A DNA stretch of 32,625 nt. Source: an uncultured Agathobaculum sp. Lineage in GTDB: Bacteria > Bacillota > Clostridia > Oscillospirales > Butyricicoccaceae. Position 1 is the first letter of the stretch; every line of letters begins with the position of its first letter. The translations under genes and the position numbers were made by a program. Under the pieces are notes generated by a model. The model saw only the letters and a program-made list of their open reading frames with translations. It did not search any database and had not been told where the DNA came from. The stretch lies in NCBI GenBank assembly GCA_934504345.1, contig CAKSVR010000027.1, positions 1 through 32,625 on the forward strand. Reading direction: 5' to 3'. Shown piece after piece: positions 26,001 to 30,747 of the stretch.

Positions 26001-26823
26001 CCATCAGCGTGACCGGGCGCTTGGCAGCCTTTTCCTCGCCGTAGACCTCGACGCGGGCGGCCATGTAGCGGTCGAATGCATCCTGCACCATCTGATCTTC
26101 GAACTTCACGTCGTCGATCTGGGTGAGGAACGTGGTGTGGCGGCAGTGGTCAGACCAGTAGGTATCGACCATGCGGACTTCGGTGATGGTCGGGTCGCGC
26201 TTTTCGGTGTCGCGGAAGTAGGCCTGGAGGAACTTGAGGTCATCGAGGTCCATTGCAAGACCCATGTGGTGCAGCAGGTCGGAGAGCGCACTCTCGTCCA
26301 TGTGGGTGAAGCCGACGACGGACGCAACGCTGGTCGGGATGGCGTACTCGACCTTGAGGGTCGCGGGCTTGTCCATGGAGGCCTCGCGGGTGTCCACCGG
26401 GTTGATGAGGTAGCCGCGGATCTTGTCCATGTCCTCCGCGGTGAGCTCACCCTCGAGAACGTAGATCTTCGCGGCTGCAACGGTCGGGCGTTCGCCGCCG
26501 GTGAGCAGCTGGATGCACTGCGCGCAGGAGTCGGCGCGCTGGTCGAACTGACCGGGCAGCGGCTCTACCGCGAGGATGGTGTGAGCGCCCTCGGGACGGG
26601 GAAAGTCCTCATCGCAGCACACATCTGCCATCGGCTCGGAAAATACGATGCCCTTGGCCTTTTCGTAGGTTTCCGGCGCGAGTCCCTCCACATCATAGCG
26701 GCAGAGATAGCGCACATGAGTCAGGTTTTTGACCTCCAACAGGTCGTGCAGACTGGAGAACAGGCTGCGTGCTTCGACATCGAAGCCGGGTTTTTTCTCG
26801 GAATAACAACGATTGACGCTCAT
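23092..26823 (-). CDS. purL: Phosphoribosylformylglycinamidine synthase, single-chain
   Basis: A 1243-residue enzyme of purine synthesis, converting FGAR and glutamine to FGAM with ATP. All functions are on one chain: an N-terminal linker domain, SDHCRHTTF and FKNETHNHPTEIEPFGGAATC (first PurM-like half), ATGSSKK/GGVSVAIGELADG, the second half with GGKDSMSGSF and SLTTGGIAEGIAKM, and a C-terminal class I glutaminase with PGTNCEYD, LPGGFSGGDEPDGSGK, nucleophile Cys1083 in GICNGFQ and His1151/Glu1153 in SHGEGR. This is the clostridial single-chain form rather than the PurS-PurQ-PurL trio of Bacillus. The ATG at 26823 lies 10 bases after AAGGAG. It stands alone between repeats, with its own promoter. 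Confidence 0.97.
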   Translation of the reverse strand: MSVNRCYSEKKPGFDVEARSLFSSLHDLLEVKNLTHVRYLCRYDVEGLAPETYEKAKGIVFSEPMADVCCDEDFPRPEGAHTILAVEPLPGQFDQRADSCAQCIQLLTGGERPTVAAAKIYVLEGELTAEDMDKIRGYLINPVDTREASMDKPATLKVEYAIPTSVASVVGFTHMDESALSDLLHHMGLAMDLDDLKFLQAYFRDTEKRDPTITEVRMVDTYWSDHCRHTTFLTQIDDVKFEDQMVQDAFDRYMAARVEVYGEEKAAKRPVTLMDMGTIAAKVLKKRGYLKNIDESEEINACSIKVKALVNGHYEDWLLMFKNETHNHPTEIEPFGGAATCLGGAIRDPLSGRSYVYQAMRVTGAGDPTVPLSETLEHKLPQRKLCQTAAAGYSSYGNQIGLATGLVHEIYHPGYVAKRMEIGAVVGAAPIENVIREVPEPGDIVILLGGKTGRDGCGGATGSSKKHTEESLETCGAEVQKGNPPEERKIQRLFRDGNVTRMIRRCNDFGAGGVSVAIGELADGLDIDLNAVPKKYDGLDGTELAISESQERMAVVVRAKDADAFIAAAAKENIEAVVVATVTDKNRLCMTWNGNTIVDVSRDFLNTNGCSKHVDAEVGALPTPSISCAPAGDSEKEKLLNLAATLGICLERGLVERFDGSIGASSVFMPFGGKYQLTPTQVMAATMPALNGQCETASVMAFGFDPYFTEQNPYLGASAAVIESVSKLVAAGCDFETAYLTFQEYFERLGKDPKRFGKPLSALLGAYTAQENLCLAAIGGKDSMSGSFDDMDVPPTLVSFAIAPQDASRLISPEFKEAGHPVYFFDAPYNQDGTPDYVTMKHVWNEVANLIASGKAVSAWSLTTGGIAEGIAKMSLGNRIGFAVDEGFPTDALYMKNFGGILVEAACELPAQWYVGQTTADETITIAGEKITIDELTAAFEGKLESVFPTKAAASDEHLTKVSFTERNASAPAVKSAKPLAVIPVFPGTNCEYDTARAVENAGGAAEIVVVRNFSADALRESAEQLESAIRRAQMVILPGGFSGGDEPDGSGKFIASFLRDAGIKDSIHELLNQRDGLMLGICNGFQALIKLGLVPYGEIRDEMTGDDPTLTFNLIGRHQSRYATTRVASVKSPWLSSCNVGDLHSIAFSHGEGRFVAPQHVIDDLIKNGQVAFQYTDLNGDPSMDIAWNPNGSMYAIEGITSPDGRVLGKMGHTERYSPFVGKNIYGEKYQPLFANGVKYFK

Positions 26824-26856
26824 ATCGTGTTCGCTCCTTTATTGCATGATACTTCT

Positions 26857-26885
26857 ATTCTACCTGTTTCAGCAGAATAAATCAA
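26857..26885 (-). promoter_or_regulatory. Promoter of purL
   Basis: On the minus strand TTGATT (26880-26885), 17 bp, TAGAAT (26857-26862), 33 bases before the start codon. Confidence 0.75.
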
Positions 26886-26914
26886 TCGGTGAGGGCGACA
26901 AAATCTCACCGATT
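26884..26914. promoter_or_regulatory. Inverted repeat abutting the purL promoter
   Basis: AATCGGTGAG (26884-26893) and CTCACCGATT (26905-26914) are perfect inverted arms around 11 bases. The left arm overlaps the purL -35 box by two bases. It may be a repressor or activator site. It lacks a T run on either strand, which argues against a terminator. Confidence 0.5.
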
Positions 26915-26946
26915 TCGGCTGGGAAGTTTTCTACAACAGTGAATCG

Positions 26947-27010
26947 TTAACTGGTAATGAGTAATTAGTAATCAGTTCTTTCAAATTAGTAATGAGTAAT
27001 TAGTAATTAT
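26947..27010. repeat. Heptad repeat, TAGTAAT family, direct tandem
   Basis: From about 26947 the sequence reads in 7-base steps: CTGGTAA, TGAGTAA, TTAGTAA, TCAGTTC, TTTCAAA, TTAGTAA, TGAGTAA, TTAGTAA, TTATTGT. The phase holds even through the two divergent heptads in the middle. From 27011 to about 27200 no gene was recognised; a 36-codon ORF at 27099 has no ribosome site. Confidence 0.8.
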
Positions 27011-27204
27011 TGTGATGGGCTGCGTTTTAGCTTTATTTCTTTTCGCTGCTGCCCATTCATAGGGCGTGAATCTTACGGCGCGGCCGTTATCCAGCAAAAT
27101 GCGTAATTTGCAGGACAATTTACTGCGGTATGACGGTGTGGTTTATCAGCCGCCAACATATGCAAGCAACAACGGTAAGCGGATGCACTCTCTATATAAA
27201 ACAT

Positions 27205-27291
27205 CGTAGTAGAACGTATGCTTTCGTAGATAAATATACAATAATTAACAATATATATACATATTACTACGGTGGCATACGATGTACTACG
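27205..27291. repeat. AT-rich inverted repeat, CGTAGTA-N3-CGTATGC
   Basis: CGTAGTA (27205-27211) plus CGTATGC (27215-27221) are mirrored as GCATACG (27275-27281) plus TACTACG (27285-27291), with a mismatched triplet in both arms. The 53-base interior is almost pure A/T. No coding signal is present. Confidence 0.7.
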
Positions 27292-27298
27292 GTCTTTC

Positions 27299-27486
27299 CG
27301 TAGGGCGGGGTGCCCTCACCCCGCCGTGTCCCTCCGAATTGCACCCGTTCATGTGGGTAATGTTCGGTTACGGTTTACATGGTATCCGTTGCCCGTAAAC
27401 ATGGTGGTTGACGTTATGTGCGGCGGGGTGAGGGCACCCCGCCCTACGGGAAACGCAAATCACAGCACCAAATAATTACTAATTAT
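27299..27486. repeat. Composite repeat: inverted GTAGGGCG palindromes joined to a heptad arm
   Basis: Two palindromic units, about 27299-27325 and 27421-27446, are inverted copies of each other (cores TGCCCTCA and TGAGGGCA) around 95 bases. The right unit continues through a linker (about 27449-27470) into TAATTAGT-type heptads on the minus strand. The same linker and junction occur at 31450-31485. The heptad arm overlaps the last codons of the minus-strand gene at 27479-28252. Confidence 0.82.
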
Positions 27487-28252
27487 CCCCTAACTCTGTG
27501 CCGGTGAGCATTTTCACGAGCCACAGCAAAAAGAGCAGCACCAGCACCGGTATCACGCAGGAGGTGACGATGAGCACAGCCAGCGCCTCCAGCATATCGC
27601 TGAGCAGCTTTTCGAACTTTTCGGTCGCGCCGGAAACCGTATCCTTGATAGACGAGGCCACGCCCGACCAGAACCCGGTCTGTTCGTCCTCCGTGTCGGT
27701 GTCGGCGCTCTGCTCGAGGTCGTCCGCCGCGCTCTGCGCCGCATCGATGGTCTGCGCCATCGAGGTTTGGAACGTGTCCTCTATCATGTGCGAGATGGCG
27801 ATGCCGCCGGGCACGGCCAGCCACACCGCAAGGCCGAACAGTCCCAGCCGGAGCGCAAGCCGCCGCAGCCAGCCGCTCTGCCGGAAGCGGTACACCATCA
27901 GCAAAATGCACACGGCGGGCAGCACAAACCGGAACACCGCCCAGCCGGTTATCGTCAGCAGGTACTTCTCCAGCAGGATGGCGCACAGCACGATGAGGAA
28001 ATCCGAGGTCAGGTCGGCCAGCTTTTCGGAAATGGCGCTGCCCGTGTCACCCGGCAGGGCGGAGATGGCCGCCGAGGCCGCCGTGGAGGCCGCCGTCAGC
28101 TTGAGGACGGTCGTCTGCTTCTCGTTCAGGTAGGCGATGCTCGTGCTGTGCGTTTCCGGCGAAGCCTGCCATTTGGACACGCCGAAAAAGCATCCCAGCG
28201 CGATGACGGCCAGCAGCAGGCACGACACGAGCTTTTTTGCGGTTTCGTTCAT
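27479..28252 (-). CDS. Membrane protein of unknown function
   Basis: A 257-residue protein whose family was not recognised. Hydrophobic segments are near residues 8-25 (signal-anchor-like), 84-100, 102-121, 132-154 and 222-248. Between the first and second lies an external-looking Ser/Thr/Ala stretch, and residues 155-220 form a polar, acidic stretch (QSADTDTEDEQTG) followed by a region rich in Lys/Glu that may be helical. The C-terminus GTELGDN and the TAG stop are read from a heptad repeat, so the end of the protein may have been reshaped by the repeat. The ATG at 28252 follows GAGGGA on the minus strand. It lies downstream of rpe, separated by a terminator. No function is proposed. Confidence 0.8.
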   Translation of the reverse strand: MNETAKKLVSCLLLAVIALGCFFGVSKWQASPETHSTSIAYLNEKQTTVLKLTAASTAASAAISALPGDTGSAISEKLADLTSDFLIVLCAILLEKYLLTITGWAVFRFVLPAVCILLMVYRFRQSGWLRRLALRLGLFGLAVWLAVPGGIAISHMIEDTFQTSMAQTIDAAQSAADDLEQSADTDTEDEQTGFWSGVASSIKDTVSGATEKFEKLLSDMLEALAVLIVTSCVIPVLVLLFLLWLVKMLTGTELGDN

Positions 28253-28273
28253 TCTATCCCTCGTTTCTGTCGG

Positions 28274-28325
28274 AAAAAAGACGGACCCCAGCCGTCAGAA
28301 CGGTATCTAACGATTGGGGTCGGTC
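28274..28325 (-). terminator. Terminator of rpe
   Basis: On the minus strand GACCGACCCCA pairs with TGGGGTCCGTC with one mismatch, with a nested CCGT-TCTG-ACGG hairpin in the loop. TTTTTT follows (28279-28274). Confidence 0.82.
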
Positions 28326-28338
28326 AGTTTTGTTTATC

Positions 28339-29022
28339 TTACTTGCTCCATGCGGCCTTGGAAACGCCTTCCTGGAATACCTCGTGGAAGCCCTTGACGT
28401 TGGCTGCGATGTCGCCGCCGAACACGGCAGAGCCCGCAACGATAACGTCCGCACCGGCGGCTACGATGTCGGCGGTGTTGGTCAGCTTTGCGCCGCCGTC
28501 GATCTCCAGCTCGCAGTTGTAGCCGTGCTTCTGGATCTCCGCGCGGACAGCCTTGATCTTGTCCATGCACTCCGGGATGAAGCCCTGACCGCCAAAGCCC
28601 GGCTCAACGGTCATGATGAGCACCATGTCGCAGTACGGCAGCAGCGGGAACAGCACCTCAGCGGGTGTTTTCGGCTTGATGACGCACGCCGCCTTGACAC
28701 CGGCCGCGCGGATCTTCTTCAGCTGCTCGAGCGTATCGCCGTTGGACTCGTAATGCACGGTGATGATGTCCGAACCGGCCTTGATGAAGTCGTCGAGATA
28801 CTGATCCGGGTCGCTGATCATCAGATGTACGTCCAGCACCTTGTCGGTGGCCTTTCGCAGCGCCTTGACAACCGGCGCGCCGATGGTGATGTTGGGCACG
28901 AAATGGCCGTCCATAACGTCAACGTGAACGTATTCCGCACCGGCATCGGTGGCGATCTTGATGTCGCGTGCAAGGTTTGCAAAGTCCGCAGACAGAATGG
29001 ACGGTGAGAGCTTGATTTCCAT
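28339..29022 (-). CDS. rpe: Ribulose-phosphate 3-epimerase
   Basis: A 227-residue TIM-barrel enzyme that interconverts ribulose 5-phosphate and xylulose 5-phosphate. KLSPSILSADFANL at the N-terminus, HVDVMDGHFVPNITIG (metal-binding His and Asp), VHLMISDPDQYL, MTVEPGFGGQGFI and ELEIDGGAK (catalytic Asp) are all present. The length is normal. The ATG at 29022 follows GGAGG by 7 bases on the minus strand. It has its own promoter and terminator. It would act with the probable transketolase at the start of the window in the pentose phosphate pathway. Confidence 0.97.
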   Translation of the reverse strand: MEIKLSPSILSADFANLARDIKIATDAGAEYVHVDVMDGHFVPNITIGAPVVKALRKATDKVLDVHLMISDPDQYLDDFIKAGSDIITVHYESNGDTLEQLKKIRAAGVKAACVIKPKTPAEVLFPLLPYCDMVLIMTVEPGFGGQGFIPECMDKIKAVRAEIQKHGYNCELEIDGGAKLTNTADIVAAGADVIVAGSAVFGGDIAANVKGFHEVFQEGVSKAAWSK

Positions 29023-29066
29023 GACAGTTCCTCCTGTGGCCGCTGGTCGTTCGCGGCTTTTTCTTC

Positions 29067-29094
29067 ATTATAACACAGCCTGCGCGAAATTCAA
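29067..29094 (-). promoter_or_regulatory. Promoter of rpe
   Basis: On the minus strand TTGAAT (29089-29094), 16 bp, a perfect TATAAT (29067-29072). Confidence 0.78.
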
Positions 29095-29110
29095 AGCAAT
29101 TCATAAGTGA

Positions 29111-29216
29111 GATAGGAGTTAGGAGGGAGGAGGTAGGAGATAATTAGGAATTAGTAGTTAGTAATTAGTAATTATTCAGAGCGGAGAGCCAGCAAGAGAG
29201 TGTAGAGTGGAGAGAA
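29111..29216. repeat. Heptad tract joining three repeat families in one phase
   Basis: From 29111 the sequence reads AGATAGG, AGTTAGG, AGGGAGG, AGGTAGG, AGATAAT, TAGGAAT, TAGTAGT, TAGTAAT, TAGTAAT, TATTCAG, AGCGGAG, AGCCAGC, AAGAGAG, TGTAGAG, TGGAGAG. It passes from AGTTAGG-like to TAGTAAT-like to AGAGTGG-like 7-mers without losing the 7-base frame. The TAGTAAT part is inverted relative to 29635-29661. 29217-29271 holds nothing recognised. Confidence 0.85.
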
Positions 29217-29271
29217 CGTAACGGTTTCCGCAGAGGAGGCCGTTGACCGGCAAATGGGAGGTAAAGCAAAC

Positions 29272-29295
29272 AAAAACCGCCCGAATGGGCGGTTT
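29272..29295 (-). terminator. Left outer terminator of the 29.3-29.7 kb locus
   Basis: A perfect 9-bp stem AAACCGCCC/GGGCGGTTT (29274-29295) has a 4-base loop. On the minus strand it runs into TTTTTGTTTG. No minus-strand protein gene lies upstream of it, but the antisense promoter at 29571-29598 does. Confidence 0.8.
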
Positions 29296-29297
29296 GA

Positions 29298-29327
29298 ATG
29301 ACAGGTTTCAGCAATATATGCTATAAT
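29298..29327 (+). promoter_or_regulatory. Sense promoter of the small-peptide locus
   Basis: ATGACA (29298-29303), 18 bp, and an extended -10 TGCTATAAT (29319-29327). The start should fall near 29334, at the beginning of GGACGCTGTTACA. Confidence 0.78.
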
Positions 29328-29404
29328 ATACATGGACGCTGTTACAATAGCGGTCAGACCCTCTTTTCCTTTCCTCGGGTTGAGGCGGAAAGGAGGTGGC
29401 GCGA

Positions 29405-29479
29405 ATGCGGAAAAAGGCTTTTCAGCTTTTCGTATGTGCAGTCATTGTGCTGTACATTTTCTGTATAAAAGCGCGATGA
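29405..29479 (+). CDS. 24-residue hydrophobic peptide, candidate type I toxin
   Basis: A 24-codon gene starting ATG at 29405, 8 bases after a very strong AAAGGAGGTG (29389-29398). The peptide begins MRKKAF, has an uncharged membrane-spanning core LFVCAVIVLYIFCI (residues 8-21) with two cysteines, and ends KAR. The positive N-terminus, single membrane helix and basic end match small membrane toxins of type I toxin-antitoxin systems (such as the TxpA/BsrG and Ldr/Fst groups), but the sequence is not one I recognise. Its leader can hide the ribosome site: CCTCTTTTCC (29360-29369) pairs with GGAAAGGAGG (29387-29396), with one G-T wobble. It is overlapped by a convergent antisense promoter. A longer ORF on the same strand (29332-29517) in another frame lacks a ribosome site. 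Confidence 0.55.
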   Translation: MRKKAFQLFVCAVIVLYIFCIKAR

Positions 29480-29508
29480 CCGCTCGGCTTAGGCCCCGAA
29501 CGGTCATC
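29475..29508. terminator. Central hairpin at the 3' end of the peptide gene
   Basis: GATGACCG (29475-29482) pairs with CGGTCATC (29501-29508), extended by TCGG/CCGA inside after one mismatch. It overlaps the peptide stop codon. T runs are weak on both strands (AAAATAATTT after it on plus, GCGCTTTTA on minus), so it could be a partial terminator or a kissing/processing structure for either RNA. Confidence 0.5.
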
Positions 29509-29564
29509 ATAAAATAATTTGATGATAAATGCGAGGGTCTGACTGCTGTAACAGCGTCCCTTGT
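29475..29564 (-). ncRNA. Predicted antisense RNA (antitoxin candidate)
   Basis: The minus-strand promoter at 29571-29598 should start an RNA near 29564 running towards the peptide gene. It would end at the central hairpin (about 90 nt), overlapping the peptide stop and the sense 3' region, or continue to the outer terminator at 29272 (about 290 nt), covering the whole peptide gene. No ORF with a ribosome site was seen in it. Its first bases repeat those of the sense RNA because of the inverted repeat. Confidence 0.45.
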
Positions 29565-29570
29565 ATCTAT

Positions 29571-29598
29571 ATTATAGCATACACTGCGATTTTGTCAA
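29571..29598 (-). promoter_or_regulatory. Antisense promoter of the small-peptide locus
   Basis: On the minus strand a perfect TTGACA (29593-29598), 16 bp, and an extended -10 TGCTATAAT (TATAAT at 29571-29576). It is stronger than the sense promoter by consensus match. Confidence 0.85.
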
Positions 29599-29634
29599 GC
29601 GGCTGCTAACCTGCACGCGCTGAACCGTACCGCC

Positions 29635-29661
29635 AGTAATTACTAATTACTAATTCCTAAT
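29635..29661. repeat. Heptad arm, TAGTAAT family, reverse orientation
   Basis: ATTACTA, ATTACTA, ATTCCTA steps mirror the TAGTAAT part of 29141-29176. The two arms flank the small-peptide locus as distant inverted repeats. Confidence 0.75.
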
Positions 29662-29688
29662 AAAAAGAGCGGTTTTTTCGCTTTTTTT
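29662..29688 (+). terminator. Right outer terminator of the 29.3-29.7 kb locus
   Basis: AAAAAGAGCG (29662-29671) pairs with CGCTTTTTTT (29679-29688), with one G-T pair. The right arm is itself the T tract. It lies directly before the ROK promoter and would stop a full-length sense RNA. Confidence 0.7.
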
Positions 29689-29689
29689 A

Positions 29690-29718
29690 TTGACAGCACG
29701 GCGGGAAAGCGGTATACT
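29690..29718 (+). promoter_or_regulatory. Promoter of the ROK-HAD operon
   Basis: A perfect TTGACA (29690-29695), 17 bp, TATACT (29713-29718), 52 bases before the start codon. Confidence 0.85.
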
Positions 29719-29769
29719 GAGCATAGATATTAACACACTATTAAAAAGTATTTTGAAAAGAGGTGCACC

Positions 29770-30747
29770 ATGGCAGATACAGGAAAACTCAAGCAGGAGA
29801 ACACGCTCCTGCTGCGCCGGGCGATGCGGCACGGCTGCTTCAGCAAGAACGAGCTGGCCCGCCGGACTTCGCTCAGCTTCCCGACGGTCAGCCGCATCGT
29901 GGATGAGATGGTCGAGCGCGGTGAGGCTCGCGAGGCCGGTGCGGCTGCCTCGACCGGCGGGCGCTGTGCCATGCAGTACGAGCCCGACCCGGCCTATCGG
30001 CTGTTCCTGTGCCTGCGGCTGGAGCAGGACACGCTGCACTGGTCGGTGTGCGACCTCTACGGCGCGCCGCTGGAGCAGGCTGAGCAGGTCTGCACCGGCG
30101 ATGTGCGCGCATTTTTGGACACGCTCCTGATGCGTGTTAAGGTGCGTTACCCGCGGCTTTCGGCAGTTGTGCTGGGCTTTGCCGGTACGATGCATGACGG
30201 CATCGTCACCGAGAGCTTCGGCTATCCCGAGCTGCGGGGCGTGAGCCTTAGTGCGTATCTTCACGAAAAGTCGGGTCTGCCGTGTACGGCGGCCCGCGAT
30301 ATGCAGGTCGTTGCGGCAGGCTATGCGGCGCAGTTCACGCCGCCGCCGAGAGCCGCCGTGTGCATCTATATCGGCAGGCTGGGCGCTGGCGCGGGCCTTG
30401 TGCTGAACGGCAAGGTCTGGGGAGGCGCGGCCGGTTTTGCGGGCGAGCTGCACTATCTGCCCATCGAACACAACCTCGCATACGCCAAAAACCACTTTGC
30501 GGGTGCGGATATGGCGGATTATTTCACCAAAGTGCTCTGCGCGTGCGCGGCGCTCATCGACCCGGACAGGGTGGTGCTGTATGCCGACCCGCTGTTGATC
30601 GGGCAGGTCGAGTGCATCCGCGAAAGCTGCGCGGCGGTGCTGCCGCCGCAGGCCATGCCGACCATCGAGCTGTCGCAGGCGTTCACGCAGGATTACGACC
30701 GGGGACTTTACACTTTGGCAACAGATTTGACGGAGGAAACCCTATGA
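29770..30747 (+). CDS. ROK-family transcriptional regulator, degenerate kinase domain
   Basis: A 325-residue protein. An N-terminal winged helix-turn-helix (about 8-58: NTLLLRRAMRHGCFSKNELARRTSLSFPTVSRIVDEM) binds DNA; the rest has the ROK (NagC/XylR) fold, with VVLGFAGTMHDGIV, GAGLVLNGKVWGGAAGFAGELHYLPI and LIDPDRVVLYADPL. The phosphate-binding DxGGT motif expected near 75-85 is absent (LCLRLEQDTLHW), and the Cys-rich zinc motif expected after the GELHYLPI region is also missing. It is probably a regulator that can bind a sugar or other ligand but not phosphorylate it. The ATG lies after AGAGGTG. The stop overlaps the HAD gene by four bases (ATGA). Confidence 0.88.
   Translation: MADTGKLKQENTLLLRRAMRHGCFSKNELARRTSLSFPTVSRIVDEMVERGEAREAGAAASTGGRCAMQYEPDPAYRLFLCLRLEQDTLHWSVCDLYGAPLEQAEQVCTGDVRAFLDTLLMRVKVRYPRLSAVVLGFAGTMHDGIVTESFGYPELRGVSLSAYLHEKSGLPCTAARDMQVVAAGYAAQFTPPPRAAVCIYIGRLGAGAGLVLNGKVWGGAAGFAGELHYLPIEHNLAYAKNHFAGADMADYFTKVLCACAALIDPDRVVLYADPLLIGQVECIRESCAAVLPPQAMPTIELSQAFTQDYDRGLYTLATDLTEETL

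Larger units (their letters stand above)
29316..29584. repeat. Imperfect 45-bp inverted repeat flanking the small-peptide gene
   Basis: The left end (about 29316-29363) and the reverse complement of the right end (about 29533-29584) share TATGCTATAATATA, then GGACGCTGTTACA, then GTCAGACCCTC, differing by small indels. Both ends therefore carry the same extended -10 box and the same transcript 5' sequence, pointing inwards. Confidence 0.88.

Noticed and set aside
23020..26880. A 1286-codon plus-strand frame opposite the whole of purL, and similar long antisense frames opposite the malic enzyme, dxr and polC
   Set aside because: GC-rich codon choice leaves few TTA, CTA and TCA codons, so antisense frames stay open. 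They lack ribosome sites, domain-like sequence and promoters, while the minus-strand purL motifs are unmistakable.
26824..26960. Purine riboswitch before purL
   Set aside because: The leader is only about 26 bases from the predicted start point to the ATG, too short for a guanine aptamer, and no aptamer-like core was seen.
27099..27209. A 36-codon ORF in the purL-upstream gap
   Set aside because: No ribosome site, no promoter and no recognisable sequence; consistent with chance or a decayed fragment.
29332..29517. A 61-codon plus-strand ORF across the small-peptide locus
   Set aside because: Its ATG falls about at the predicted transcript start with no ribosome site, and its product is neither hydrophobic nor domain-like. 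The 24-codon frame at 29405 has the strong ribosome site.
29316..29584. Small-peptide locus as only a non-coding MITE
   Set aside because: Kept as an alternative, but a bare repeat would not explain the strong ribosome site at correct spacing, the hydrophobic frame, and the outward-facing terminators.
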